Below, piece by piece: positions 47,250-60,542 of a stretch of 64,000 nucleotides of DNA. A program made the position numbers and the translations under genes. The stretch is taken from the NCBI RefSeq assembly GCF_036785885.1, contig NC_092320.1, forward strand, positions 22,693,557 to 22,757,556, read 5' to 3'. Position 1 is the first letter of the stretch, and each line of letters begins with the position of its first letter. Source of the stretch: Coffea arabica. Its lineage: Eukaryota > Streptophyta > Magnoliopsida > Gentianales > Rubiaceae. The notes beneath the pieces are model-generated. The model was given only the letters and a program-made list of their open reading frames with translations. It was not told the origin of the DNA and ran no database searches.

Positions 47250-48656
47250 GGGATAATTATAGAACCCTTCCCTGAAGTTTCTAACAGTTGCACTCACCTC
47301 TCTTGAGGTTTCGAAAATAACACCAATCTCCCATGAACTTAAGGTTTTGATAGCAAATTTAGCCCATGTCAAAGAAAATGCAATTAAGAAAGTCTTTTGA
47401 GAAGTGAGATAATAATTTTCTTCCATTTGTACCCTTTTTGCCTCTTGTGAAGTTGTATTAGTAAAAGAATGAAAAACATTAAAAGTTGGAAATAATTAGT
47501 GAAACTCAATGAATATAAGTGCAAAGAAAACAAGTGTAGCAGCAACAACTTGAAGAAGTTGCTTTGCACCAATGCATTTTAATCTATAGAATTCCACAAC
47601 CAACACATTACATGACATAATCCAACAGTAGCAAAAGAGCAACAAATTCATTCATGAACTTTGGAACATAAGATTTAGCAAAATAGACTAGTTTTGAACT
47701 CTAATACATATTACCTGCCTCTTAATCTCAATAGTTTTACAAAATAACACTAATGATAAAACACATGATAAATGGAGCATCATGTGTAGTTTCGACCCAG
47801 GAGCTAAAAAGAGCCACACTTATCATTCATCATTAGCACCTAGCTATCAATCCTCTATATTCAATATAAGAGACTATTGATCCGGCAAGAAAATTCACCC
47901 ATGACCAGTATAAGAGACTTTCATATTGTCATGTTTTATAGTATATCGATCTCACACAAGTTACTATATTTCATACATAGTTATGTTCTCTCGTGATCGA
48001 CACAATAGTTTCATCACACAACAACTTACACCACAAGTTTGTGTATTAAGTTGAGATGACAAGGAATTGTTTACCTATTGTCTTTTGAATGCTACAAATT
48101 TTTAGCAAAAAATTCTCAGATTTTGCCTTAATTTTTGTTTTTTTTCTCCTTTTGTCTCATGAATGGTTAAGATGAAGTGACTTCAACCAAAACCACCAGA
48201 ACTTATTCTTTTATCTTGCTTGGAGGTTTCTTCCCATGCATTTTTCTTGCTTCTGCTTCTCTTGTTTGCAAATAAAATACTACTTGGATTGTCCCCTCAA
48301 ATGCTATTGGTCGCAAAATGGTGCCATATTGGAGCATCAATTGGTCCCATTTTGTGGCGCCATTTTAAAAGTACATTTACAATTAGTTATCCTGAACTTG
48401 TTTATTGCCCTAATTTTTAAAAATGCATTTACAATTAATTATCATGAACTTGTTTAGTAATCAGGCAAGAAAACATCGTTAATCTTGTTTAATTAGTTAT
48501 CCTGAACTTGTTTATTGTCCTAATTTTTTTGGCTACAAATTTGTTTACTAACAGCCTTAAACTCTTAGGGTATAGAACAAATTCACTCTATTTGAAATCT
48601 TAGGGAAGATGATTGCAACTGTCAAAAACTTTAGGGGAGATTTATGCAATTATCCC
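47250..48656. mobile_element. Non-autonomous MULE-like element, copy C
   Basis: It begins GGGATAATTATAGAACCCTT and, inverted from the right end, GGGATAATTGCATAAATCTC. The arms continue to match, with gaps, for about 100 bases (GTTTCTAACAGTTGCACTCA against GTTTTTGACAGTTGCAATCA). Flanking nine bases are AAAAATGTG (47241-47249) and TAAAATGTA (48657-48665), 7 of 9 matching. It shares the GGGATAATT terminus with copies A and B but has a different, longer interior. No coding capacity; the region 48350-48530 contains an internal direct repeat (TTAGTTATCCTGAACTTGTT). Confidence 0.72.
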
Positions 48657-48892
48657 TAAAATGTAAGGAGATGAGACTTCAAAATTGTTTTGCTGCTTGT
48701 GAGCAATGGAGTACTTTGGCAGGTTTCTAGACTTGTTATATTGCTAACCATCCAGTGTCATTTATAAATTTCTCTACCATGCTCCAAAACATGTCCACAT
48801 CTCTCATAAATGAGTTATGTGAACCACTAGACCCCAAGTACATAAAGTAAGTTATGAGAGAAATTGTCTCCAAATGAGTAACAAGTTTGATT

Positions 48893-49437
48893 GTGTATAG
48901 GACTCACTCTGCTTTGCACCCCAGAACTTATATCACATTTTGACTTTGCACCCCAAACTCTTAAATTTGTCCAATTTAAGTTCAATTAATGATTATATTC
49001 ACAAATTTAGTGAGATAAAGTGTAGTGAAAATTTTTGAGAATGTACCGTTTTATTCTAACTATGATCCCTTAGCTTTTTAATCATCTTTAACACATTATT
49101 ATTGATTTGTACGACTTTAATTATTAATATTGTTAACAAAACTAATGAGATAAAAGATGTGCAAATTAATAATAATATATTATTTTATTTTTTTGTTATG
49201 ATGCCTTGGCATCTTTTGATTACTTTTAGTACATTATTAATAATTTGTTGGGTTCACTATGCTATTAATTTTGCAAAAGTTGTTATTGACTGAATTTGAA
49301 TAGGATAAATCTAAAAGTTTAGGATATAAAGTATCCAAAATTGAGAGTTTAGAGTGTAAAATGTCCAAAATTAAAGTTTTAGGGTGCAAAGTAAAAAAGT
49401 GATATGAGTTTGGGGGTATAAAATGGGAATTTATCCT
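48893..49437. mobile_element. Terminal-inverted-repeat element
   Basis: The left arm (CTTTGCACCCCAGAACTTAT and TTTGCACCCCAAACTCTTAA) and inverted right arm (ATACCCCCAAACTCATATCA and TTTGCACCCTAAAACTTTAA) match over about 90 bases. Both ends appear to begin AGGA. A 7-base flank TGTGTAT/TGTATAT matches at 6 of 7, but the TSD is not secure. Non-coding. Confidence 0.6.
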
Positions 49438-49439
49438 TG

Positions 49440-52400
49440 TATATTATACAAGGTCCTAGACATCATTCATCTCATTGACATAGCATTCTTGGACATTCAC
49501 ACTGAAGAACTCGAGATTCATCATTGGTTATGCCCATCTTCTTTGTATGCTTCAAATGGCAGATCCGTTAATTTCCTATTGTGTTCTTAACAAGTCTAGG
49601 ATATTCGTGCTCTACTTACAGTCCCCCGGTATCAAAAGAAAAAGATCATAAGATATGAGAAAGGGTTTCTTCCAATGGAAATGATAATTGCTTGAGTGGG
49701 CAAACCTGAATGAAGTCAGAAAATCCTTTGCCACTCTTGGCAGCTGCCATGAACTGGATCGTTTCTCTAATATATAGATGGTAATCCACCATTTCTAGGA
49801 GGATTTCTCGCCCTTGTCTTCATACAGCTATGCCATAACTTCTCCACAATTTGCCACGACAACCATAGCAAACCTTTGTATAACGACATAAACATACCAC
49901 CCAAAGCTCAAGCTTCATTTTTGTGTTATTCAAATTCTGTAACTTTATTGAAATATGAGTCATGGATGATTATTTCTTCATGGGAGAAAGGCCTCAAGAA
50001 TTGCAACTTTTAATTGCCTAGGTGATCAAGAGAGTACAAGGTGAAGATTGGATTGGGTCCTTAGACTGGATTTGTAATGTGGCACGCCATATCTATGAGG
50101 CCTTACTCCCCCAAATACAAGACATCATACTCATAACTTATAAAAATCACTAAAATTTAAAACTTACCAATACTAAATAAATATATACTATATTCAGACT
50201 AATACAAGTGCTAAATCCATACTCTATACTCCTAATGTGAAATGTCTATCTATATATCTTTCTCTTATCTTTTAACATGCACGATTCTGTTTTCTTCATC
50301 TACAAGAAAAAAAAATATAAAATATGAATTGAGTGACATACTTCCAATAGATAATACTCACTCCCGTGTCAGATCATGTAGCTATATACAGTGTGTCGCC
50401 CTTTTGTTAGTTCCTATTTTCTTTGACATCATCAGCTCCGACTTAAATTATCCATGCTATTTGATTAACCGCTCATTTCCTTTGTATTCCTGAATCCTAC
50501 GTATCTAGTAATCCCATAACATTGACCAAGCTTTTCTATAAATCTTTTAGTTTTCACATTCTATTTTGCTCACGAAACTACCATCGCATCAGTTCCCTCA
50601 TTTTATGTCTCAAAACCAAGGTTAGTTACCAAGTTAATTTCAGCCATGGAATTTGTCAATACATTCAGTGAAAATAATCAAGACCTTTTATTACATAATA
50701 TCTAATATAATCCGAAGTCCAGGCATCTATCTAGGGAAATTCGTACTAAAATTCAAATCCTAAGAAAGAGAAATTGCAGAAAAATTAAAAAGGGTTCAAG
50801 TCTTACATGCATTCAATCCCAAGTTACCATATTCGAGTCATCCCTTCATGTTCCACCCCTTGTTTTCTTTCCTCTCCAGTGGATGATCTTTTTCTCACTC
50901 TCTTTCACTATTCATTTCATCATTTTTCCCCTCAATTTGAGTGTCTTGAGTTTTGGGGAGTGGTCTTATAGATGAAAGAATTTAACTGCTACAAGTAGGA
51001 GAAGGAAGTTAATTAATTCAATTAATATATCCCTCACCTCCGATTTTTTTTTTCGGCATAAGGTCTGACAAATAAAAATAACTAAACCAACGTCGACAAC
51101 TAAGCCAACTTTGATAACTAAGCCAACTTCAATGTTTTTGTTTTTGGATAAGGTCTTACAAAATTAGAAGTTAATTGCTATTAGACTAGTTAACATAGTT
51201 CACATCCAGCCACTGCCTCCTATAATGACTCCACTGCTCAAGCCAACTCCTGTTCCTACTTTTTCTCTTATATTCTATCCACTACTACTAATGTTCACGA
51301 TATGGCTTTGCGGTTATCCGTCATCTAATTAAAAGTAACACAACTAGCTATAGATAAGATACAATTAACAATGCTTTTTTTTTTTGGTTGAGGCAAAAAT
51401 GCCGGGTATTACAAAGATATTGTCACATTCCTATTGCATGTTTGTAACACAATCTACAGGGGAGTATTCACATAAAAAAATCTAAGCCATTTGAATTAAA
51501 TCAAAGCTTAGACTAAGAATTGACTCAAACAATCTCCTTTTCATTGATCGAGACCCTGAATTCCTCCTTCCTAAATTTCGTTATGCAGCCAAAATGTAGC
51601 ACCATGAAATTCTGTCTCAATACTGTTTGTTTGATGAGATTGAGTATTGCTGATTCTTTTCAATATATGAAGCACAAATTTTAAAACGGTCCCAATAGTA
51701 CGTTAAAAAAAGGTCCAAATAGAGCTTACAAGGGCACCGCACAAGGTGTTTTAAGTTAACATAAATAATTCTCTTGTATTAATTAGCATATATTACCTTG
51801 AATTAATTAGCGTCAATTAGGATACTATCTTGTAGAGTTAGTTTAGATTTGTTGTACCAATGCATGGGTTCACAGCTCTCCACGTTGAATAGTTTTTTTG
51901 TATGATTTTATAATGCTGTGAATGTTATGGATCTTGAATATATTTAAGAACATTTGTATGCTTTTTATCCATTATTCTTGATATTGTCGTGAACCCAAAA
52001 TATAAAACATTTTTAGGAGGTTGCGAACCCAAAATTTTATTTGCAGAAGTTGTGAACCCAAATTAATTTTGAAGAGGTTAGGTTCTCGCCAAGTATTAGT
52101 TTAGGTCCACCGGGAAATTAACGGACCATTTTGTTTAAGAAAAAGACTTGCTTATAAATTAAATAAATATATTTTGATCTAAATGTCCATAGACGGTTCT
52201 TATTGAACTTGTCAGATTGCACGTTATTTTAATAATTTCCATAGGTTTCAGATGGACAAAAAGGTTGAACTATCCTCGTTGAGTCTACTTTGCCAGATCT
52301 TCAAAGGAGTTATTAGAAATTTGTTATTAGCCAATAAAAAATGTCAAGTTGTTGAACTTATATTGACTTTATTGATTACTGTATATTAATTTTAAAAAAA

Positions 52401-52599
52401 TTAGGTTAATAGTTTTTAATTGAGTGTATATTTTAGAGCTTCGATGTGTAAATCATTAAACTTTTGTTTCAAAGCTGTGGTGAGAACTTGGAAAACAGCC
52501 AACTTGTCTTTTGACATGAGGTTTATGGTACTTCTACCCCAATTAAGGTGAAACTCATATAACTCCGATGGATCAAACTTTATTGAATAATCCTACATG
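49440..52599. other. Unassigned intergenic DNA
   Basis: No gene was identified. A minus-strand stretch at about 49700-49815 reads open for some 38 codons (EMVDYHLYIRETIQFM) and ends at a plausible splice donor, CAG|GTTTG. I do not recognise it and found no partner exons. 51040-51180 has a short internal repeat (AACTAAGCCAACTTTGATAA). The rest is AT-rich. Confidence 0.45.
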
Positions 52600-53215
52600 A
52601 TATCATCTGTTGGTTTGCAGTCTTGTCTATTTTGACTTTGACACACATCTTGATATGGCTTATGCTATTGATACTCTTTGCCAATTTATGTGTGCTCTTT
52701 ATTCTGTCTATTATGCTACAGTTTTGCATATTCTTTGTTTTGTCAAAGGAACCCTTTTCCCTGGATTACATTTTTTGGCTCGTTAGTCTCTTGAACTTCG
52801 TGCTTATATTTATGTTAATTAGGCTGGTGATCCCACTAATTGTTGCTCTTTTCTATGGTCAGCGCTCGCTCTAGTTCTGATGCTGAATATCAAGGTTTAA
52901 TAGACACATCCCAAGAATTGATTTGGCTTCACTGATTACTTGAAGAGACGATAGACACTGAGTCCTCTCATACTATAGCCACTATGTTATCTACAATGCT
53001 ACGTAACATGCACATAATGATGTCTTTCATGAGCACACCAAACATACTGAGATTGATTGTCATTTTGTGCGTTAAGATATCTTTTCTCTTCAATTTCTTC
53101 CTTTGATCAAATTATTGATATCTACATCAAAGCACTTTTCCTGGCTGTTTTCGTGATCTTAGTTGCAAGCTTAAGTCGGTTTCATTGCAAGCACCTTAAG
53201 TTTGAAGGGGTGTTA
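52600..53215 (+). pseudogene. Copia RNase H remnant
   Basis: Frameshifted plus-strand sequence that follows the end of a copia polyprotein: LCQFMCALYSVYYATVLHIL, FVKGTLFPGLHF, then SSSDAEYQGLIDTSQELIWL, phrases of the RNase H domain. It ends at a polypurine-like TTTGAAGGGG followed by TGTTAATGTAAAC, which may be the start of a 3' LTR. Multiple stops. No other part of this element is recognised. Confidence 0.8.
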
Positions 53216-54109
53216 ATGTAAACAATTATGTTGCAGCAATCCTAAATTTCTCTGACCGACGTGCATTTAGATACAAGGCGGAGAAAAGGCAACGAGAAGG
53301 GTCAACAAAACGTGCACATCCTTGATGGGAGTTGCTGATTGCCGCTTCGGAGAATGTTATGAAAGTAAGCACATCAAACATAACATAGATATATAGATCT
53401 GAAAATCAATTGATGTAATAGATCTAACAAATAATAAACTAGATCATAATATTGAAACGCCAAGAATATTTCTACCATATGAATATTACTGTAATCCAAT
53501 AAATCTATTTACATGTCTTCTGATAGTTAGACTTGATAAAAATTGCTTCAAGTCTAAAGAAATAAAAATTAAATCTAACTTCTAGATTTGGTTTTTGAGA
53601 TCTACCAAATCTTTAATATATCACCCATGTGAAACAGACAAAAATGCAAAAAACTCCCACTGGAAAAATTTAGGAGTGAAAGAATCTTTCATGAGGAAAG
53701 CCTAGAGAATAATCTTTCACTAAAAAACTCTAGAAGAGAATATATTCAATAAAGAAAATAATATAGGGAGAGGCCCACTCCCATGGGGAAAGACGGGATT
53801 ATCTGATCTCTTTCCAATGGGAGAGTCAAATGAAGTTTTGGTTAGGACTTTTAAAGAGAAGTTCTAGAAAGAGAAAGAAGAGAGAATACATTTCGCATGC
53901 CTTAAAAATAACATTAAAGTTTGAAATCACAATGGCAATTCCATTGTACATACCAATGGGTCTTATGTTAAAATCAATAACGAAAATTCAGCACACTTCC
54001 TGAAATGCTGAATGATGACAAGCAAACGAAAATTTAGGAACGAAGTAATGGGTTTTCTTGTGCAAGCAGCATTCAGCTGATAGAATAGCATCAATCTGTT
54101 TAGATTCTT
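53216..54109. other. DNA between the copia remnant and the SABATH stop codon
   Basis: It may hold the 3' LTR of the copia remnant (starting TGTTAATG at 53210) and the 3' untranslated region of the methyltransferase gene (from 54109 leftward). No second LTR copy is available to prove the first. Confidence 0.4.
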
Positions 54110-54151
54110 TCAGTTCTTGAACATTTGGGGACTCTTTCTCGTAACCGATAT

Positions 54152-57100
54152 TGTGGCGACCACACTTCCCCCTAAGGCGAACCAAAGGGTTGGCGGGCCG
54201 TCTGCCCAACTCTCGCCAGGACTCACGCAAGCATTCTAACCCAAAACCTTTCGAAGAATAACCTAATCTATTACAAAACAATTCCTCCGAAGAAGACCGT
54301 CACTAAAACCACATTAACTTCAGAGATAGCAGTGATTTAAAATAGCCAAACGACGGCTCCTAAACATGTCACGCGTTGCAAACTGCGGAATAGAATCGTA
54401 CCGCCCCAACTAAGAAAAAAAATTCATACAACAAAATACAACAATCAAGCCAAGCATCCAAAATTAAGTTTTACACATTTTCCAACTTCAAGTGGCAATC
54501 CAAAATAAAAAGTACATTATCCAAATTTAACACACTACAGCCCACACAAATAGTCATAGTATACAAATACATCCCAAAACGAAACATGGATAAGTTTCAA
54601 AACTTTCAATTTCCAGAACCTGTCAAGGAAAACAAATAAACGTGGGGTGAGCTAAAGCTCAGTGGTGCCCCAAAACATGCAGTCACGTAAATCAAACAGC
54701 GAGTAATAACTTAACCAAATTGAACAGTTAGGAAAGCATATAACAGCACAAGGTAGGATACAGGGGCTCTCAGGAGCCATTTTCCTCTCTTGATCACCAT
54801 TCATCGTAGTTGACCCTCCGTCAACTCTCACTACTTATAGTCCATGTAGATCCACTCATTTTAATCCTAACCCGTCACCGTTCTTACCCCTGTCTCGGGC
54901 CCGAACACCGACTAAGGACGCAGTATACTCGAGATATACCCGTAGATGATTGGTCGAGGGATTCACCCAACGACGTTATTGTAGTTAGATTCATGCGTCG
55001 AGGGATTTACCCAACGACGTGATTGTAGTTAGATTCATGCGTCGAGAGATTCACTCAACGACGTGATTGCAGTCAGATTCATGCGTCGAGGGATTCACCC
55101 AACGACGTTACTGCGTTTAGATTCATGAGAAAATGATTCACGCAAGTCACTACTCGAACGGCTAGTGCGATAAAGTACACACTGCTCACTTCGATGGATC
55201 AAAAACTAGTTTTGCAAGTATCACATTTCAAGTCAAGAAAGCACTTTAATCAAGTAGGAATAGAACAAGCAGGGACACTCACCAAGAGTGAAGTTCAGAT
55301 GTCAAGTTGGAAATCGAATTCCGCGTCCTCGCAATATCCTAAAATACCAAATTTTGAAACTATAAGTTTTCTATTCAATTTTTAAACTTATTCGTATAGG
55401 GAATTATCTAATATATTACTAGTTTACTTTCTCAAGTAATTTCAAAAATCTACTTAGGTTGAAACTTGACAAAAGTAGTAAAAATGTTTCTTATAGTTTT
55501 CCTTGAGATATTTTTCCTTAGAAAAGGGTAACTAGTATTATTTTCTTGAAACAATTCGACCATCCACTTAGGATTGAAATTTAGTAAAAGTAGGAAATGT
55601 TTTATATGGCTTTCCTTAAAAATATGTTTCTCTATACGAGTGCGGCTAGTACTATTTTATTTAGAATAAGTTTTCTTGCCGAGGAAGTTTTCTGCTATTT
55701 TTAGTTAAAGTCACTAAAATATTGTATTTTGGAAATTTTCCTCTAGACAATTAGCCAGGGACAATTTTAAGGAAAGAAAAGGAAATAGATCAAGACTTAG
55801 GGTTTTAAAACTAGTGAAATCATTTTCTAAAAGTAATAAGGCTAGTTTACGCTTAAAGGAGAAATATCGAGTTGGCAAGGTTTAGAAAATCCCTACATGA
55901 AATTTCTAACGTTAACATACAGTGCTAAGTTTTATCGTACCATACTAGAGTGAAGATATATTTAAATAGCTTGCTTAAAAAAAAAAACTTCTCAAGTTCA
56001 CAGGACCAAAATGGATTCCTCACGATTCCGATTTACAAGCACATAATATTTCAGATTTGTCAATATAACCAACTCACATTTCAAATAGAAATCTCACTAG
56101 GGCTTCGTCAATCATTAGCCCTAAGTTTCAACAGATTCAATTCTGATCAAGAATAAAACGAATGACCAAGGTTTCGTCAATCATTAGCACTTGATTTTGG
56201 CAAGCTCATGTCACATCTTGACTAAATCAAAATGAAGGTAAGGCCTCCAAGAAATTCCAGCAATTAAATTTCATCACCCTTTAATACTTATAAAATCATT
56301 CAAATGGCCAAGAGCTTCGTCAATCATTAGCTCTGGACATCAAGCAATCACTTTCTACCACAATTCAAACAGAAATTCAACTCAAAACCAAGAGAAAAGT
56401 CACGACTAACTTAACTCTTAAATAACTCTAGTTCCACAAATCAAACAATTGTGAAAGTTATACTGTTGTAAAATAGATTTTTAGTACTATCACATCCCAG
56501 AAGACACTTTTCAGAGATTCAAATCACAAATAGGCCAAATGTTTGATCCAGGTCAAAATTCAGTTTCATGAAGAAACAGGACATTCAAGCAGGACAGCCT
56601 GCTTTGAGGAGTCACGGACAGCAGTACACATGGAGAAAAAATATGAAATTTCTACAGAACAAAGGTCCATGACTCTAGTTTCAAATGCCACTGACGGCAC
56701 CTTAATCGGATTTTCCTACACCAAGATATAAGCATTTTACTGAGACTGGTCAGTGAAATCCGAAAATCTGGAAACTTATTTTTCACTTGTGAAAAACTCC
56801 TTTTTCTCTTTTAAAACCATAAGGTTTTTATTCAAACCATCCATACATTTAAGTATGACATACATACCAGCATATACCAAGGCAAATAACGTCTAATTCC
56901 AGTAAATGGTTCAGTCAATAAATCATATATATACTAATCTGTCATCAGCTAAGTACAACAGTCACCAATTGGCAATTCAACGTACGGTTACTTCCTTAAT
57001 TTCTCCTTTGTTAATACTAACTTGACATGCAGAGGATGGTTGTTAAGCTACAGAGTATCTTTAGCAGTGATATATAAAGTTTACGGCCAAGGAAGTCGAA

Positions 57101-59652
57101 GGCAAAGTTGGTCCAGGTTCTAATCCTCTCCCTCGGCCATACTGGAAAAATTTCAGCATTTTGCTCCAACATTTTTGGTTCAATTCAACCCACAACTCAA
57201 GTGTTTCATATCTATACCTCTTATAAGACTTTAAACAACGTAATTCATGCATGCTTCAAAGAAAAATTTCAAAACCAAGCTGAGATTCCAACTCAACCTT
57301 CGGCTATCACAAAAGAAATTCCAGCATTTATATATATCAACATTGTTGGTTCAATCTTTCAATATATCAAATATTTCATCGCTAAACAACTTACACAACT
57401 TAAAATTTACATCTCTTATGTATTTCTAAACCATTATATTCCAAGGGAAAAATAAAATAAATTTCCAGAAACCAATTAAAATTTCCAAAGACAAGCTGAA
57501 AATTCTGGTTCATACCTCTCGGCTATCAATACTTTTCCAGCACTTAGGGTTTTATAAATCCAACTTTTCCTTGGCTAAAACATGGTTTTAGATTATCAAT
57601 TCGTCATGTGAACCTTTGGCTAGATAATTAACATTTCTGGTTCAAAATCGAATTCGAATAACAACTACAAACATCCCAAAAATCCAGAAATTTGTCCAGC
57701 TAGTCACGGATGAGCATGCATGAAGAATTTTTCTGTTTTCATTTTATTTTCTTGGTTAGCCGAGCTACTTAGCCTCATGCAAGACTTAATTACCTTATTA
57801 TTAGTGAGGTAATCACATTTACCAGTTCAAATTGTTACCAAATAAACAGATTAGTGCTGCCTTTTCATTTCAGCTACTCGGCAGTCCATTTCTTTCCAAA
57901 TCAAGGTTTCTTATGCTTCAAATTTAATCATCCAATACGCACAAATCAACATGCAAAGCCACCTAAAGAATTTACTTATCATATCCAGTTCAAAACAGGT
58001 TCGGTCAGCAGCTATACACATCCACAAATCCAGAAATTCCTACAACTATTCTCGGATGATCTTGCATGCAGCAGGTTTTCTGGTTCATCTTTAATTTTCT
58101 GAGTTAAACCCGTTAATTAGCTACATGCAGAGCTTAATCATCTTGAAATTTACTAGTTAATCATGGTTAGAGGCTCAAAACAGCAAAATTAAACCAAATG
58201 AAACGGCATTAAAGCAGTCAGATTCTCAGCAGAAACTTTTACTTCCAAAACAGATTTTTCCACAACTTTGATTTCATCATCCGACTGCACAAACAACACA
58301 TGCAAGCTCTGATACAGCTTCATCTACCAGCAAATAGCTATTCTAAGACTCGAATTTACCTCAGCTAGCAACTCAGCTCACGCACAAGAAAGCTCTGAAA
58401 TTTCTCTCTCTCGGCTCACGCACATTATCTGGTCCTGATTTTTGATTTGCAGCTGGAATGGTGTTGCGATGAAGATGGTTGCAGCTGGTGGAGGTTGAAA
58501 GGGAAACGGAGAAGACTCACGCACGACCTCTCCCTCACTTCCTTCAACTTACGGACAAAACCAGAAAATTTGTTTTGCAGCTCACGGATTCCCTCTCTCG
58601 GTTTGTAGAGTGCGTCTCTCTCTCACTCTCTCCCTTTGTCGACAATAGTAACGCAGAGTAGGAGTACAATGGTGGTTTGAGATATGAAATGAAGAGGAAG
58701 AGGGATGGTGCCGCTGTTTTGAGTAGGAGATTGCGTGTTGAGATGGTTAAAATTTCTATTGGTCGGATGTGCGGTGCTTGTAATGCTGTCAGAGGGATTG
58801 TTTGGTTTTGTATGGAAATGTTGTGGTTGTATGGGGGCATTTTAGTCTTTTCACTTTTCTTCCTAACCTCTACTTAAATTCTCAATTCTAACTTAATTCC
58901 AAAAATTATCCCCAAGTGTGATTTGAACGCCTAATTATACACTAGTATACTTAAACCATTTTTATCGAAAATTTATCGATTACAATTTAATATTAAGGTT
59001 CCTAGTAATTCCTAACATTATTTAGCGATTAAATTAGTTATCAGAATTTCCAATTATTTATTTTCAAGAAATAGAGTTAGTCTAACTCGAAATTTATCGA
59101 TTTAGTATAATAAAGTCAAGTGAAATAATAATTTAATACAAGTGTGTCAGTTTGCACATAAAAATTATTTTTACGCACTTATTGTGAAAACAAAGAAGGA
59201 TAAGACTATAATTATTGAAATTTTCACGCCTTAAGTATGTTTAGTATATTAGTATCATGTTTATCTAAAATTCATTGGTTTTCATCTTAACGCGGAAATT
59301 CTTATTAACATTTAACATTAGCAACTAATTGGAATTAATCATTGGATTTTAAATAATTTGTTTTAAGATAGTAAGGTTATCGACTCAAGTGTCATTAATT
59401 TAACATAATGGCAACTAAGAATTCCAACGTTTTATGTTAAGGCGGAAAATTAATCTAACTCTAAAGATATTAATTTAGTCTAGCAAAACCAAGAAATTTC
59501 ATAACTTAGGAAAATTTTATTATTTTTCACATAAACTTGTTTTTACGTACTTAATTGCAAATAAGTAAAAATAATGCTAGAAATTATTAAGGAATAAAAG
59601 AAATGAAATTGAAATATGCACTGGCTTATATATATATTTCAGGGTTCTCACA
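54152..59652 (-). mobile_element. 5.5-kb LTR-like element in the SABATH last exon
   Basis: The plus strand starts TGTGGCGACCACAC and ends GGTTCTCACA. The element therefore reads TGTGAGAACCC...CGCCACA on the minus strand. The perfect TSD GATAT is at 54147-54151 and 59653-59657. Its minus-strand 3' end matches that of 5242-8474 (GTCCTGGCGAGAG, TTTGGTTCGCCTTA), and an internal stretch near 54610-54660 matches 8117-8170. No pol domain or internal LTR pair was found. A solo LTR of a long-LTR family is most likely; a non-coding derivative is possible. It contains a 44-bp tandem array. Confidence 0.78.
54953..55128. repeat. Tandem array, four 44-bp units
   Basis: Units start at 54953, 54997, 55041 and 55085. 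Each reads GTCGAGGGATTCACCCAACG, then ACGT, then a TTAGATTCATGC-type ending, with a few substitutions. Units abut without spacers. The array lies inside the 5.5-kb LTR-like element. The related element at 5242-8474 has a single comparable phrase near 7670 (TCCAACGACC). Confidence 0.93.
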
Positions 59653-60008
59653 GATATGACCAAATTGATGAACATGGGTGTGGTCCTTGAGTATTCATCC
59701 ACCAGTTCTGCATATTTCAAGAACAAATCATCAGTAATATCACCTCCAAAATGAGATTCGAACATAGATTCAACTACGGCCCTAATGGACTTCTCTACTC
59801 TGCGACCCTTAGATGATAGTTGGTGTTTGTTCTCCTGGATTCTACAAGCAAAGTCGCTTTGGGAATCTGCGTCCCAGTCAAATTCAAATGCTTTTAGACC
59901 GTTAATCACGAAAGAACCTTCCTGTTCTACCTCAATTCTAACTTCATCCACAGATGGAGCATAGTAAGGGACATTAAAGGAATCAAATTTCTCCTCTGGA
60001 ACACGTCC

Positions 60009-60542
60009 CTGCAATAATTAAATTAAGTATATACTATTGATCATGACTAGAAGTTTAAGGAAAATAGCCTGGTACAATTATAAAATCGAAGGTTGTCAGT
60101 AAACAAAAATTCCAAAAGTTCAATTAATACTAAGGACACAAAATGCCATGTGCTTAAAACTACATTAATGAGTGCATTTGGATAGAATATTATTTGAAAA
60201 AAAATAAAATAATTACTGCAGTATTTTCTGTGAAGTGATTATGTGAAATATAAAGGTGGTTAACAAACAAAAAGGTAATTAAGAAACGTATATGTGACAT
60301 AAGTGATTTTTTCCTGAATAATCACATATCTGAACATACCCTCGGTGAGGACGAATAATACATTTACATCACGTCACTAAGAAAGTGAAAAAGAAAAAGT
60401 GAAATAGACGTGTGTTTAGATTGAAAATTATTTTAAAATTTTTAAATAATTACTGTATCACTTTTTATTATATAATATATATATGAAATAAAAAGATAAT
60501 TAAAAATTGTTTATCATACAGAATTAAAGTATTGCATGTTAC
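60009..60542 (-). other. Last visible intron of the SABATH gene
   Basis: A 534-bp intron with donor GTAACATGC and acceptor TTATTGCAG, phase 0. AT-rich; it contains two similar blocks around AATAATTACTG (60211 and 60445), possibly a decayed repeat. Confidence 0.85.

Noticed and set aside
53988..54281. 97-codon minus-strand frame across the SABATH/LTR border
   Set aside because: It runs out of the LTR-like element into the gene's 3' end in the wrong frame; the true SABATH frame stops at 54110.
54953..55128. Regular direct repeats that could suggest a CRISPR array
   Set aside because: Units abut directly with no unique spacers, and the sequence is plant nuclear DNA inside an LTR-like element.
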